Origin: Pseudomonas thermotolerans DSM 14292
Lineage (GTDB): Bacteria > Pseudomonadota > Gammaproteobacteria > Pseudomonadales > Pseudomonadaceae
Length of the DNA: 64,000 nt
Assembly (NCBI RefSeq): GCF_000364625.1
Contig: NZ_KB822601.1
Span: 124,001 to 188,000 of the forward strand
Reading direction: 5' to 3'
Shown: one piece after another, positions 19,054 to 28,379 of the stretch
Position numbering within the stretch: position 1 is the stretch's first letter
Layout: every line of letters starts with the position of its first letter
Program-made: the position numbers and the translations under genes
Notes under the pieces: model-generated
Told to the model about the DNA's origin: nothing
The model's input: only the letters and a program-made list of their open reading frames with translations
Databases searched by the model: none

Positions 19054-21231
19054 ATGACTGAGCGCGTTCAAGTCGGTGGCCTGCAGGTCGCCAAAGTGCT
19101 GTTCGACTTCGTAAACAACGAAGCCATTCCCGGTACCGGCGTCTCCGCCGAGCAGTTCTGGAAGGGTGCCGAAGCGGTCATCAATGACCTCGCCCCGAAG
19201 AACAAAGCACTGCTTGCCAAGCGCGACGAGCTGCAGGCGAAGATCGACGCTTGGCACCAGGCACGCGCCGGCCAGCCCCACGACGCCGCCGCCTACAAGG
19301 CCTTCCTTCAGGAAATCGGCTACCTGCTGCCGGAGGCCGAGGACTTCCAGGCCACCACCAGCAACGTCGACGCCGAGATCGCCACTACCGCCGGCCCGCA
19401 GCTGGTGGTGCCGGTGATGAACGCGCGCTTCGCCCTGAACGCCGCCAACGCCCGCTGGGGCTCGCTGTACGACGCCCTATACGGAACCGACGTGATTCCC
19501 GAGGAAGGCGGCGCCGAGAAGGGCAAGGGCTACAACAAGGTGCGCGGTGACAAGGTGATCGCCTACGCCCGCGCCTTCCTCGACGAAGCCGCGCCCCTGG
19601 CCAGCGGCAGCCACGCCGAGGCGACCGCCTACCGCGTGGAAGGCGGCCAGCTGGTGGTGGCCCTGCAGAACGGCAGCACCACCGGCCTGGCCCAGCCCGA
19701 GAAGTTCGTCGGCTACGTCGGCGACGCAGCCGCGCCCCAGGGCGTGCTGCTGAAGAACAACGGCCTGCACTTCGAGATCCAGATCGACCGCGCCAGCCCG
19801 ATCGGTAGCACCGACGCCGCCGGCGTCAAGGACGTGCTGATGGAGGCCGCGCTGACCACCATCATGGACTGCGAGGACTCGGTGGCCGCCGTGGACGCCG
19901 ACGACAAGGTGGTGGTCTACCGCAACTGGCTGGGCCTGATGAAGGGCGACCTGGCCGAGGAAGTGACCAAGAACGGCAACACCTTCACCCGGACCATGAA
20001 CCCGGACCGCGTCTACACCAAGGCCGACGGTTCCGAGCTGGTCCTCCACGGCCGTTCCCTGCTGTTCGTGCGCAACGTCGGCCACCTGATGACCAACGAC
20101 GCGATTCTCGACCAGCACGGCAACGAGGTGCCGGAGGGCATCCAGGACGCGCTGTTCACCAGCCTGATCGCCATCCACAACCTGAACGGCAACACCACCC
20201 GCAAGAACAGCCGCACCGGCAGCGTGTACATCGTCAAGCCCAAGATGCACGGCCCCGAGGAAGTAGCCTTCACCAACGAGCTGTTCGGCCGCGTCGAGGA
20301 CGTCCTCGGCCTGGCACGCAACACCCTGAAGGTCGGCATCATGGACGAGGAGCGGCGTACCACCGTCAACCTCAAGGCCTGCATCAAGGAAGCCCGTGAG
20401 CGCGTGGTGTTCATCAACACCGGCTTCCTCGACCGTACCGGCGACGAGATCCACACCTCCATGGAGGCCGGCCCCATGGTGCGCAAGGGTGCCATGAAGA
20501 CCGAGACCTGGATCCAGGCCTACGAGAACAACAACGTCGACGTCGGCCTGGCCTGCGGCCTGCAGGGCCGCGCGCAGATCGGCAAGGGCATGTGGGCCAT
20601 GCCGGACATGATGGCGGCGATGGTCGAGCAAAAGATCGCCCACCCGCTGTCCGGCGCCAACACCGCCTGGGTGCCCTCGCCGACCGCCGCCACCCTGCAC
20701 GCCCTGCACTACCACAAGGTCGACGTGTTCGCCCGTCAGGCCGAGCTGGCCAAGCGCACCCCGGCCTCGGTGGACGACATCCTGACCATCCCGCTGGCCA
20801 AGGACACCAACTGGACGGCCGAGGAGATCCGCAACGAGCTGGACAACAACGCCCAGGGCATCCTCGGCTACGTGGTGCGCTGGATCGACCAAGGCGTCGG
20901 CTGCTCCAAGGTGCCGGACATCAACGACATCGGCCTGATGGAAGACCGTGCCACCCTGCGCATCTCCAGCCAACTGCTGGCCAACTGGCTGCGCCACGGC
21001 ATCGTCACCCGCGAGCAGATCGTCGAGAGCCTGGAGCGCATGGCCTTGGTGGTGGACCGGCAGAACGCCAACGACCCCAACTACCGGCCGATGGCGCCGA
21101 ACTTCGCCGACAGCGTCGCCTTCCAGGCCGCCCTGGAGCTGGTGCTGGAAGGCACCAAGCAGCCCAACGGCTACACCGAGCCGGTGCTGCACCGCCGGCG
21201 CCGCGAGTTCAAGGCCAAGTACGGCCGCTAA
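19054..21231 (+). CDS. glcB: malate synthase G
   Basis: 725-residue monomeric malate synthase that condenses glyoxylate and acetyl-CoA to malate, second step of the glyoxylate shunt. Recognised by [17 protein letters not shown] (about 270-286), NRDGR-equivalent [28 protein letters not shown], and the C-terminal catalytic region [18 protein letters not shown] tail (exactly [18 protein letters not shown]). The start [14 protein letters not shown] at 19054 follows GTGAGG; an upstream frame to 18913 is not conserved. Confidence 0.97.
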   Translation: MTERVQVGGLQVAKVLFDFVNNEAIPGTGVSAEQFWKGAEAVINDLAPKNKALLAKRDELQAKIDAWHQARAGQPHDAAAYKAFLQEIGYLLPEAEDFQATTSNVDAEIATTAGPQLVVPVMNARFALNAANARWGSLYDALYGTDVIPEEGGAEKGKGYNKVRGDKVIAYARAFLDEAAPLASGSHAEATAYRVEGGQLVVALQNGSTTGLAQPEKFVGYVGDAAAPQGVLLKNNGLHFEIQIDRASPIGSTDAAGVKDVLMEAALTTIMDCEDSVAAVDADDKVVVYRNWLGLMKGDLAEEVTKNGNTFTRTMNPDRVYTKADGSELVLHGRSLLFVRNVGHLMTNDAILDQHGNEVPEGIQDALFTSLIAIHNLNGNTTRKNSRTGSVYIVKPKMHGPEEVAFTNELFGRVEDVLGLARNTLKVGIMDEERRTTVNLKACIKEARERVVFINTGFLDRTGDEIHTSMEAGPMVRKGAMKTETWIQAYENNNVDVGLACGLQGRAQIGKGMWAMPDMMAAMVEQKIAHPLSGANTAWVPSPTAATLHALHYHKVDVFARQAELAKRTPASVDDILTIPLAKDTNWTAEEIRNELDNNAQGILGYVVRWIDQGVGCSKVPDINDIGLMEDRATLRISSQLLANWLRHGIVTREQIVESLERMALVVDRQNANDPNYRPMAPNFADSVAFQAALELVLEGTKQPNGYTEPVLHRRRREFKAKYGR

Positions 21232-21250
21232 GCTCCGCTGCAACGCCAAG

Positions 21251-21274
21251 GGCCGCCCTCCGGGGCGGCCTTTT
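21251..21274 (+). terminator. glcB terminator
   Basis: 8-bp stem GGCCGCCC / GGGCGGCC with TCCG loop and TTTT, 19 bases after the stop. Confidence 0.88.
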
Positions 21275-21414
21275 CGTTTGCGCGACCGGCACCGGCCGTC
21301 CTGTCCTGCACCGGCCGGGAAACGCCAGCCGCTGCGCGAAAGCGTCATCCCCCGATACGGAGAGTTGATTTGGTCGGGCAAAATCCCAATCTAGAGGGCG
21401 GGGCCGAGGGAAGG

Positions 21415-21480
21415 ATAGAAAGAATCAATTCATCCAATTCCTTCAATCAATTTATCCTTTGGAACCCAATGAACTACTAT
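21415..21480 (+). promoter_or_regulatory. OxyR site and promoter of ahpC
   Basis: Four tetramers at exact 11-bp steps, ATAG (21415), CAAT (21426), ATTC (21437), CAAT (21448), fit the OxyR pattern ATAG-N7-CTAT-N7-ATAG-N7-CTAT at 12 of 16 positions. Immediately adjoining is a promoter: -35 TTATCC (21452-21457), 17-bp spacer, -10 TACTAT (21475-21480), followed by an AGAAGGAG ribosome site. OxyR bound here would touch the -35, the classic activator position, so ahpCF should be peroxide-induced. Confidence 0.75.
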
Positions 21481-21518
21481 GGCCCCGTCAAATTTCCAAA
21501 CCCAGAAGGAGTTCTGTG

Positions 21519-22082
21519 ATGTCTCTGATCAACACTCAGATCCAGCCGTTCAAAGTCAACGCTTTCCACGCGGGCAAATTCGTCGAAATCACTGACGAAA
21601 CCCTGAAAGGCAAATGGTCCGTCCTGATCTTCATGCCGGCCGCCTTCACCTTCAACTGCCCGACCGAAATCGAAGACGCTGCCGACAACTACGCCGAGTT
21701 CCAGAAAGCCGGCGCCGAAGTGTACGTCGTGACCACCGACACCCACTTCTCTCACAAGGTCTGGCACGAAACCTCCAAGGCTGTCGGCAAGGCCCAGTTC
21801 CCGCTGATCGGCGACCCGACCCACCAGCTGACCCGTGCCTTCGGCGTGCACATCGAGGAAGAAGGTCTGGCTCTGCGCGGCACCTTCATCATCAACCCGG
21901 AAGGCGTGATCAAGACCATGGAGATCCACTCCAACGAGATCGCCCGTGACGTGTCGGAAACCCTGCGCAAGCTGAAAGCTGCCCAGTACACCGCCGCTCA
22001 CCCGGGTGAAGTCTGCCCGGCCAAGTGGAAAGAAGGCGCAGCCACTCTGACCCCGTCCCTGGACCTGGTCGGCAAGATCTAA
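21519..22082 (+). CDS. ahpC: alkyl hydroperoxide reductase subunit C
   Basis: 187-residue typical 2-Cys peroxiredoxin reducing peroxides and peroxynitrite. Peroxidatic Cys in AAFTFNCPTEIED (about Cys47), Arg in LRGTFIINPEG, resolving Cys in GEVCPAKW (about 166). Start MSLINTQIQPFK at 21519 follows AGAAGGAG. Forms the reductase system with AhpF downstream; OxyR site upstream. Length and motifs are normal. Confidence 0.97.
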   Translation: MSLINTQIQPFKVNAFHAGKFVEITDETLKGKWSVLIFMPAAFTFNCPTEIEDAADNYAEFQKAGAEVYVVTTDTHFSHKVWHETSKAVGKAQFPLIGDPTHQLTRAFGVHIEEEGLALRGTFIINPEGVIKTMEIHSNEIARDVSETLRKLKAAQYTAAHPGEVCPAKWKEGAATLTPSLDLVGKI

Positions 22083-22149
22083 GGATCTTCGCGGGGCCCC
22101 GGCCCCGCTTGCCCTGCGCTTCGTCGGCTGCGATCCAGCCGCAAGTGCC

Positions 22150-22186
22150 CGAACGCCCGGGCGCAACCCGTCCGGGCGTTCGTTTG
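22150..22186 (+). terminator. stem-loop between ahpC and ahpF
   Basis: 11-bp stem CGAACGCCCGG / CCGGGCGTTCG with an 11-base loop, then TTTG. Likely a partial terminator giving more ahpC than ahpF transcript; a second GC-rich palindrome (GCGGGGCC/GGCCCCGC) precedes it at about 22090-22108. Confidence 0.65.
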
Positions 22187-22213
22187 TCCGCAATTCGCTG
22201 AAGGATTTCCGCC

Positions 22214-23767
22214 ATGTTGGATGCCAACCTGAAAACCCAGTTGAAGGCCTACCTCGAGAAGGTCTCCCAGCCGTTCGAGATCGTCGCGTCCCTTGATGAC
22301 AGCGCGAAATCCCGGGAACTGCTGGACCTCCTCAACGACATCGTCGGCCTGACCGACAAGATCACCCTGAAGACCGACGGCACCGATCCCCGCCGTCCGT
22401 CGTTCGCGCTGAACCGTCCCGGCGCGGACATCGGCCTGCGCTTCGCAGGCATTCCCATGGGCCACGAATTCACCTCCCTGGTGCTGGCCCTGCTGCAGGT
22501 CGGCGGCCACCCGCCGAAGCTGGACGAGGAAACCATCGAGCGCATCCGCGGCATCGACGGCCGCTTCGAGTTCGAAACCTACTTCTCGCTGTCCTGCCAG
22601 AACTGCCCTGACGTGGTCCAGGCCCTGAACCTCATGGCGGTGCTCAACCCGAACATCCGCCACGTGGCCATCGACGGCGCGCTGTTCCAGGAAGAAGTGG
22701 AAAGCCGCCAGATCATGGCCGTGCCGAGCATCTACCTGAACGGCGAGCACTTCGGCCAGGGCCGCATGGGCGTAGCCGAGATCCTCGCCAAGATCGACAC
22801 CGGCGCCGCCTCCCGCGAAGCCGAGAAGATGAACGCCAAGGATCCCTTCGACGTGCTGGTGGTGGGCGGTGGCCCGGCCGGCGCCGCAGCGGCCATCTAC
22901 GCCGCGCGCAAGGGCATCCGCACCGGGGTGGCGGCCGAGCGCTTCGGCGGCCAGGTGCTGGACACCATGGCCATCGAGAACTTCATCTCGGTGCCGGAGA
23001 CCGAAGGCCCGAAACTGGCCCGCGCCCTGGAAGAGCACGTCAAGCAGTACCCGGTGGACGTGATGAACGTGCAGCGTGCCAGTGCGCTGATCCCCGCCGA
23101 ACAGGAAGGCGGCCTGCACGAGGTGCGCTTCGAGAACGGCTCCAGCCTCAAGGCCAAGACCGTGATCCTCGCCACCGGCGCCCGCTGGCGCGAGATGAAC
23201 GTGCCCGGCGAACAGGAGTACAAGGCCCGCGGCGTGTGCTTCTGCCCGCACTGCGACGGCCCGCTGTTCAAGGGCAAGCGCGTGGCGGTGATCGGCGGCG
23301 GTAACTCCGGCGTCGAGGCGGCCATCGACCTGGCCGGCATCGTCTCCCACGTCACCCTGCTGGAGTTCGACGACAAGCTGCGCGCCGACGCCGTGCTGCA
23401 GAACAAGCTGAACAGCCTGCCCAACGTCACGGTGATCAAGAGCGCGCTGACCACCGAGGTGAAGGGCGACGGCAACAAGGTCACCGGCCTGGTCTACAAG
23501 GACCGCACCACCGACGAGCTGAAGTCCCTGGAGCTGGAAGGCATCTTCGTGCAGATCGGTCTGCTGCCCAACAGCGACTGGCTGAAAGGCACCGTGGAGC
23601 TCTCCCCGCGCGGCGAGATCGTCACCGACGAACGCGGCGCCACCTCGGTGCCCGGCGTGTTCGCGGCCGGCGACGTGACCACCGTGCCCTACAAGCAGAT
23701 CGTCATCGCCGTCGGCGAAGGAGCCAAGGCCGCCCTGAGCGCCTTCGACTACCTGATCCGCAACTGA
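22214..23767 (+). CDS. ahpF: alkyl hydroperoxide reductase subunit F
   Basis: 517-residue flavoprotein passing electrons from NADH to AhpC. N-terminal double thioredoxin fold with CQNC (about 129-132); FAD motif [19 protein letters not shown] (about 216-234); CPHC redox pair (about 344-347); NAD motif [17 protein letters not shown] (about 358-374); C-terminal [14 protein letters not shown]. Start has AAGGA upstream. Follows ahpC after a stem-loop. Confidence 0.97.
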   Translation: MLDANLKTQLKAYLEKVSQPFEIVASLDDSAKSRELLDLLNDIVGLTDKITLKTDGTDPRRPSFALNRPGADIGLRFAGIPMGHEFTSLVLALLQVGGHPPKLDEETIERIRGIDGRFEFETYFSLSCQNCPDVVQALNLMAVLNPNIRHVAIDGALFQEEVESRQIMAVPSIYLNGEHFGQGRMGVAEILAKIDTGAASREAEKMNAKDPFDVLVVGGGPAGAAAAIYAARKGIRTGVAAERFGGQVLDTMAIENFISVPETEGPKLARALEEHVKQYPVDVMNVQRASALIPAEQEGGLHEVRFENGSSLKAKTVILATGARWREMNVPGEQEYKARGVCFCPHCDGPLFKGKRVAVIGGGNSGVEAAIDLAGIVSHVTLLEFDDKLRADAVLQNKLNSLPNVTVIKSALTTEVKGDGNKVTGLVYKDRTTDELKSLELEGIFVQIGLLPNSDWLKGTVELSPRGEIVTDERGATSVPGVFAAGDVTTVPYKQIVIAVGEGAKAALSAFDYLIRN

Positions 23768-23782
23768 CCGCACCTGCCCGCG

Positions 23783-23818
23783 AAAGCCGCCGCCTGCCCG
23801 CGCAGCCGGCGGCTTTTT
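23783..23818 (+). terminator. ahpF terminator
   Basis: 10-bp stem AAAGCCGCCG / CGGCGGCTTT with a 14-base loop ending in a T-run, 16 bases after the ahpF stop. Confidence 0.85.
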
Positions 23819-23902
23819 GCCGTCTGCGACTTAGGTCCAATGGGCAACCGGGCGCAGCGCGCCGACCATGGGGATATCGCTCGACCCAGTACAACAACCA
23901 TC

Positions 23903-25840
23903 ATGAGCAAGCGCGACGCCCTCGCCGAGGCGGGCAAGACCGCGGTCCTCCAGAACATCCACGGCCTGATGGAGTTCCTGCGCAAGTTCCCGCCGTTCAA
24001 CCAGATGGAGAACGCCCACCTGGCCTTCCTGGTGGAGCACTGCCAGCTGCGCTTCTACGCCCAGGGCGAGAGCATCCTCAAGCCAGACGACGGTCCGGTG
24101 CAGCACTTCTACATCGTCAAGCAGGGCCGGGTGGTCGGCGAACGCCCGCACAGCGCGCGGCGCGGCACCGAGACCACCTTCGAGATCGCCACCGGCGAGT
24201 GCTTCCCGCTCGCCGCCCTGCTCGGCGAACGGGCCACCCGCACCGAACACCTGGCCGGCGAGGATACCTTCTGCCTGCTGCTTGGCAAGGACGCCTTCGT
24301 GCGCCTGTTCGCCCTCTCCACGCCGTTCCGCGACTTCGCCCTGCGCGGGGTGAGCAGCCTGCTCGACCAGGTCAACCAGCAGGTCAAGCTGAATGCCGCC
24401 GCCGACCTCGGCGCCCAGTACTCGCTGGACACCCCGCTGCGCGAGCTCGCCATGCAGCAGCCGGTCACCTGCCCGCCGCACACCCCGCTGCGCGCCGCGG
24501 TCCAGCGCATGCACGAGGCCCACGTCGGCAGCATCGTGGTGGTCGACGCCGCGCAGCGGCCGCTGGGCATCTTCACCCTGCGCGACCTGCGCCGGGTGAT
24601 TGGCGAGGCCAGCGCCGGGCTGGAGCAGCCGCTCGCCGAAGTGATGACCCAGCGGCCCTTCCACCTGCCGCCGGAGGCCAGTGCCTTCGACGCGGCCATG
24701 GCCATGACCGAGCGGCACATCGCCCACGTATGCCTGGTGGAAAACGAGCGCCTCACCGGCGTGGTCTCCGAGCGCGACCTGTTCGCCCTGCAGCGCGTCG
24801 ACCTGGTCCACTTGGCGCGTACCATCCGCCACGCCGGGCGCATCGAGACCCTGGCCGCGCTGCGCAACGACATCCTCCGCCTGGTCGACAACATGCTCGC
24901 CCATGGCGCCAGCTCGACGCAGATCACTCGGCTGATCACCCAACTCAACGACCACACGGTATGCCGCACCATCGAGCTGTGCCTCGAGGAAATGGGCGAC
25001 CCCGGCATCCCCTTCACCTGGCTGTGCTTCGGCAGCGAGGGGCGCCGCGAGCAGACCCTGTACACCGATCAGGACAACGGCATCCTCTTCGACGCTGCCA
25101 GTCCCGCCGAGGCGGCCCTGCTGCGCGGCCGCCTGCTGCCGCTGGCCGAGCGCATCAACCAGGCCCTGGCGCAGTGCGGCTTCGCCCTCTGCCCGGGGCA
25201 GGTGATGGCCGGCAACCCCGAGCTGTGCCTGTCCCGCGACGAATGGGCACGGCGCTTCGCCGCCCTGGTCAGCGAGGCGACCCCCGAGCACCTGCTGGGC
25301 TCGACCATCTACTTCGACCTGCGTGCCGTGTGGGGCCCGGAGGACGGCTGCGAGCAACTGCGCGAGCAGATCCTTGCCGACGTTGCCGGCAACCCGGCGT
25401 TCCAACGCCAGATGGCCACCAACGCACTGCGCCAGCGCCCGCCAGTGGGGCGCTTCCGCGAGTTCCTGGTGACCCGCCGGAACGGTGACGCGGCGGGCAC
25501 CCTGGACCTGAAGGTGCAGGGCCTGACCCCCTTCGTCGACGGCGCCCGGCTGCTCGCCCTGGCGCACGGGGTGACCGTCACCGGCACCCTGGAGCGCCTC
25601 GCCGAGCTGGTCCGCCGCGGGGTGATCGACGCCCAGGACGGTGCCGCCTACGAGGAGGCCTACCACTTCATCCAGCAGACCCGCCTGCGCCAGCACCAGC
25701 AGCAGGCGCGCCGCCAGCAGCCCTATTCGAATCGCCTGGATCCGGACGACCTCAACCATCTGGACCGGCGCATCCTCCGCGAATCCTTCCGCCAGGCCCA
25801 GCGCCTGCAGAGCAGCCTGGCGCTGAGGTACCAGCTATGA
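23903..25840 (+). CDS. cNMP-binding/CBS/DUF294 nucleotidyltransferase-like protein
   Basis: 645 residues. Order: cyclic-nucleotide-binding-like domain (about 20-150), two CBS motifs (about 165-285; LRAAVQRMHEAHVGSIVVVD and RHIAHVCLVENERLTGVVSERDLF), DUF294 nucleotidyltransferase-like domain (about 320-465; FGSEGRREQTLYTDQDNGI, a GS-x-x-R-x-x-x-T-x-x-D-D/Q-like site) and a C-terminal DUF294_C helix bundle. The class resembles GlnD-type nucleotidyl transferases; substrate unknown. Start MSKRDALAEAGK chosen; no ribosome site is obvious. It overlaps the next gene by 4 bases. In other pseudomonads this pair accompanies acs/actP, which are absent here. Confidence 0.88.
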   Translation: MSKRDALAEAGKTAVLQNIHGLMEFLRKFPPFNQMENAHLAFLVEHCQLRFYAQGESILKPDDGPVQHFYIVKQGRVVGERPHSARRGTETTFEIATGECFPLAALLGERATRTEHLAGEDTFCLLLGKDAFVRLFALSTPFRDFALRGVSSLLDQVNQQVKLNAAADLGAQYSLDTPLRELAMQQPVTCPPHTPLRAAVQRMHEAHVGSIVVVDAAQRPLGIFTLRDLRRVIGEASAGLEQPLAEVMTQRPFHLPPEASAFDAAMAMTERHIAHVCLVENERLTGVVSERDLFALQRVDLVHLARTIRHAGRIETLAALRNDILRLVDNMLAHGASSTQITRLITQLNDHTVCRTIELCLEEMGDPGIPFTWLCFGSEGRREQTLYTDQDNGILFDAASPAEAALLRGRLLPLAERINQALAQCGFALCPGQVMAGNPELCLSRDEWARRFAALVSEATPEHLLGSTIYFDLRAVWGPEDGCEQLREQILADVAGNPAFQRQMATNALRQRPPVGRFREFLVTRRNGDAAGTLDLKVQGLTPFVDGARLLALAHGVTVTGTLERLAELVRRGVIDAQDGAAYEEAYHFIQQTRLRQHQQQARRQQPYSNRLDPDDLNHLDRRILRESFRQAQRLQSSLALRYQL

Positions 25841-26547
25841 ACGCCTTCACCAGCTGGCTGCAACGCCGCGGCCCGCAACTCTCCGCCGAGCAGCGCGCCC
25901 GCCTGGCCCGACTGCCGGCCGCTGCGCCCCTGAGCGAAGGGCCGCTGGCCGGCGAGCGCCTGGTGGTGCTGGACCTGGAGACCAGCGGCCTCGACCCGCG
26001 CCGCGACCAACTCCTGGCGATCGGCGCGGTAGTGATCCGGGACGGCGCCATCGACCTGGCCCAGCAGTTCGAGTGCACCCTGCGCAGCGAGCGCCTCTCG
26101 CCCGGCGCCAGCACCCTGATCCACGGCCTGGCGCCCAGCGCGATCGCCGCCGGGGCGGAGCCCACCGAAGCGCTGCTGGGCTTTCTGGAGTTCCTCGGCG
26201 ACAGCCCGCTGCTCGCCTTCCACGCCGGCTTCGACCGCGGCGTGCTGAGTCGCGCCCTGCGCCAGCAACTCGGCTATCGCCTGCAGCACCCCTGCCTCGA
26301 CGTCGCCGAGCTGGCCCCGCTGCTCTGCCCGCAGGCCCACCTGCGCGAGGCCGGGCTGGACGACTGGATCGGCCACTTCGGCCTGCGCGTCGAGCAGCGC
26401 CACCACGCCAGCGCCGACGCCCTGGCCACCGCGGAGATCGCCCTGATCCTGTTCAGCCACGCCCGCCGCCAGGGCCTGGACAGCCTTGCCGCCCTCGCCC
26501 GCCGCCTGCAGCGCTGGCGCCAGCGCCAGCTGGCGCCGTCCCTCTAG
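25837..26547 (+). CDS. DnaQ-like 3'-5' exonuclease
   Basis: 236-residue DEDDh exonuclease: Exo I LVVLDLETSGLDP (Asp/Glu about 45 and 47), Exo II FHAGFDRGVL (Asp about 133), Exo III HHASADALATAEI (His about 190, Asp about 195). Similar to the epsilon proofreading fold but outside a polymerase operon. ATGA overlap with the upstream DUF294 gene implies coupled translation and a shared function. Substrate unknown. The 150-bp gap after it holds no clear element. Confidence 0.9.
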   Translation: MNAFTSWLQRRGPQLSAEQRARLARLPAAAPLSEGPLAGERLVVLDLETSGLDPRRDQLLAIGAVVIRDGAIDLAQQFECTLRSERLSPGASTLIHGLAPSAIAAGAEPTEALLGFLEFLGDSPLLAFHAGFDRGVLSRALRQQLGYRLQHPCLDVAELAPLLCPQAHLREAGLDDWIGHFGLRVEQRHHASADALATAEIALILFSHARRQGLDSLAALARRLQRWRQRQLAPSL

Positions 26548-26697
26548 GCCGGACCATTGGCGGCGGCGGCACGGCCGGGTAATGTCGAAACCGCCGCGCC
26601 GGGAGCACGGTTCCGCAGCGCAGGCTAGCCTTCCAGGAACGACACGCCCGGACCGCTGCGGCCCCGGGTGCCACGACCAGCAGCTTCGGAGTCCGCC

Positions 26698-27330
26698 ATG
26701 AGCACCCCCGGCATGCCCCTGTTTCACTCGCCCACCTCCCCCTTTGTGCGCAAGATCATGGTGCTGCTCCACGAGACCGGCCAGTTGGGACGGGTCGCCG
26801 TGGAGACGGTGCAGCCGGCGCCGACCAGCCCCAGTGAAGCGCTCAACGCGATCAATCCGGTCGGCAAGGTACCCGCCCTGCGCCTGGCCGACGGTCAGGT
26901 GCTGTACGACAGCCGGGTGATCTTCGACTACCTGGACAGCCAGCACGTCGGCGAGCCGCTGATCCCTCGCGAGGGCAGCGCCCGCTGGCGGCGCCTGACC
27001 CTGGCCGCGCTGGCCGACGCCATCCTCGAGGCGGCGGTGCTGATCCGCTACGAGACCGCCCTGCGCCCGGCCGACAGGCAGTGGCCGGCCTGGCGGGACG
27101 CTCAGCAGGGCAAGATCGAGCGCGCCCTCGCCGAGCTGGAGGAACAGGCACTGGCCGAGCTGAGCTGCCACTTCGACGTGGCGGCCATCGGCGTGGCCTG
27201 TGCCCTCGGCTACCTGGACCTGCGCCTGCCCGCGCTCGACTGGCGCGCCCGCTGCCCGCGGCTGGCCGCCTGGTACGCGGAAACCCGCCGGCGCCCGTCG
27301 CTCCAGGCCACCGAGCCGCCGGCGCTCTGA
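26698..27330 (+). CDS. glutathione S-transferase-family protein
   Basis: 210 residues: thioredoxin-like N-domain (FHSPTSPFVRKIMVLLHE, VGKVPALRLADGQVLYDSRVI, about 5-80) and alpha-helical C-domain. The SPTSPFVRK start and cis-Pro KVPAL are GST traits; Ser rather than Cys/Tyr occupies the active position. ATG at 26698 has GGAG 7 bases upstream. Substrate unknown. Confidence 0.92.
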   Translation: MSTPGMPLFHSPTSPFVRKIMVLLHETGQLGRVAVETVQPAPTSPSEALNAINPVGKVPALRLADGQVLYDSRVIFDYLDSQHVGEPLIPREGSARWRRLTLAALADAILEAAVLIRYETALRPADRQWPAWRDAQQGKIERALAELEEQALAELSCHFDVAAIGVACALGYLDLRLPALDWRARCPRLAAWYAETRRRPSLQATEPPAL

Positions 27331-27342
27331 GCGCGCGCCCGC

Positions 27343-27633
27343 TCAGGCACTGCGGATGTACTGCTGCAGCTGCTCGATCAGGTTCTCCTGCTCGCTGGTG
27401 ACGTCGCGCACCAGGTCGCGGATCGACAGCAGCCCGACCAGCTCGCCCTGCTCCAGCACCGGCAGGTGGCGCAGGTTCTTCTCGATCATCAGCTGCATGC
27501 AGTACTGGTTGCTGTCGCTCAGGCCGACCACGAACAGCTCGTGGGTCATGATCTCGGCCACGCTGGTGTCCGGGCCGACGCAATACAGGTGGGAATCGGG
27601 TTTACCGCGCAGGAGATCGCCGACAGTCTTCAT
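27343..27633 (-). CDS. shortened CBS-domain protein
   Basis: 96 residues with a good ribosome site (GAGGAACGG) before MKTVGDLLRGKPDS. The usual small Pseudomonas CBS protein has two full CBS motifs (about 145 residues). Here the first motif is nearly all missing: after VGPDTSV the sequence passes straight to AEIMTHELFVV, the start of motif 2, which is complete through HLPVLEQGELVGLLSIRDLV and the tail SEQENLIEQLQQYI. An in-frame internal deletion of about 48 codons is inferred. A lone CBS motif could still dimerise; function doubtful. Confidence 0.75.
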   Translation of the reverse strand: MKTVGDLLRGKPDSHLYCVGPDTSVAEIMTHELFVVGLSDSNQYCMQLMIEKNLRHLPVLEQGELVGLLSIRDLVRDVTSEQENLIEQLQQYIRSA

Positions 27634-27757
27634 GAGTCCGTTCCTCGTCGCAGATGCTTGCGGTGAAGGGGCATGATGCGTTCCCTTCAATCAAGCACGC
27701 GGCGTGCCCACCCCGCGACCGCGCCGACGAACTGCAGGACCTCACGGCGGCGCCCCC

Positions 27758-28258
27758 TCAGTCACACCGGGGCTTGCGGGCGGTGAAGCGCCGCGCCGGG
27801 TCCACCGCGGCGTCGAACGCCACCAGCGCGCGAGAGCCGATCAGCAGCGGGTAGTTGAAGCGGCTGCGGTCGGCGAGGTTGACCTCGATCACCCGGCTCA
27901 CCCCGTCCAGGCAAGCCTTCAGGGCGATCACCGGCCGCCGGGCGGCCTCGTCGCTCTCCTCCTCGTCCTCCTCGCTGCGGCTCTTGATCCGGCTGATCCG
28001 CGAGACGGGGAACTCGTAGAAGGTGTCGTCGGCCTCGCGGACGTCCAGGCGGAAGCGCACCCATTCCTCGCCGTCTCGCGAAAAGCGCCGGATGTTCCGG
28101 GCCGACAGCGAGGTGGTCAGCGCACCGGTGTCCAGCTTGGCCTTGAAGGTGCGGTTCAGCTCACCGAGGGCGACGTATTCGTAGCGGCCGTAGAGGGTCG
28201 GCTCGGCGGCCAGGACCGGCAGGGCGGCGAGCGTGAGCAGCACGGCAAGTGGTTTCAC
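27758..28258 (-). CDS. periplasmic retropepsin-like (putative ATP-dependent zinc protease family) protein
   Basis: 166 residues with a signal peptide (VKPLAVLLTLAALPVLA) and the family core KLDTGALTTSLSARN (about 40-54), RFRLDV and NYPLLIGSRALVAF (about 139-152). The DTG motif is retropepsin-like; the family (Pfam Zn_protease, RimK-associated) is poorly characterised, and the zinc-protease name rests on annotation history. Start is GTG at 28258 with a perfect AAGGAG 6 bases upstream. Divergent from the acyltransferase gene. Confidence 0.82.
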   Translation of the reverse strand: MKPLAVLLTLAALPVLAAEPTLYGRYEYVALGELNRTFKAKLDTGALTTSLSARNIRRFSRDGEEWVRFRLDVREADDTFYEFPVSRISRIKSRSEEDEEESDEAARRPVIALKACLDGVSRVIEVNLADRSRFNYPLLIGSRALVAFDAAVDPARRFTARKPRCD

Positions 28259-28379
28259 ACGGGACTCCTTGGCGCAATGCGGTGCGATCTCGGACCGTCG
28301 CCCGCACGCCGGGTTCGCCGCGGCCGGACGGATGGCCACCCCTGCTATCATGGCGGCACCAGCCCCACAAGGAAAGCCC

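Noticed and set aside
19477..21381. 634-residue minus-strand open frame
   Set aside because: Lies opposite glcB and is low-complexity; no family resemblance.
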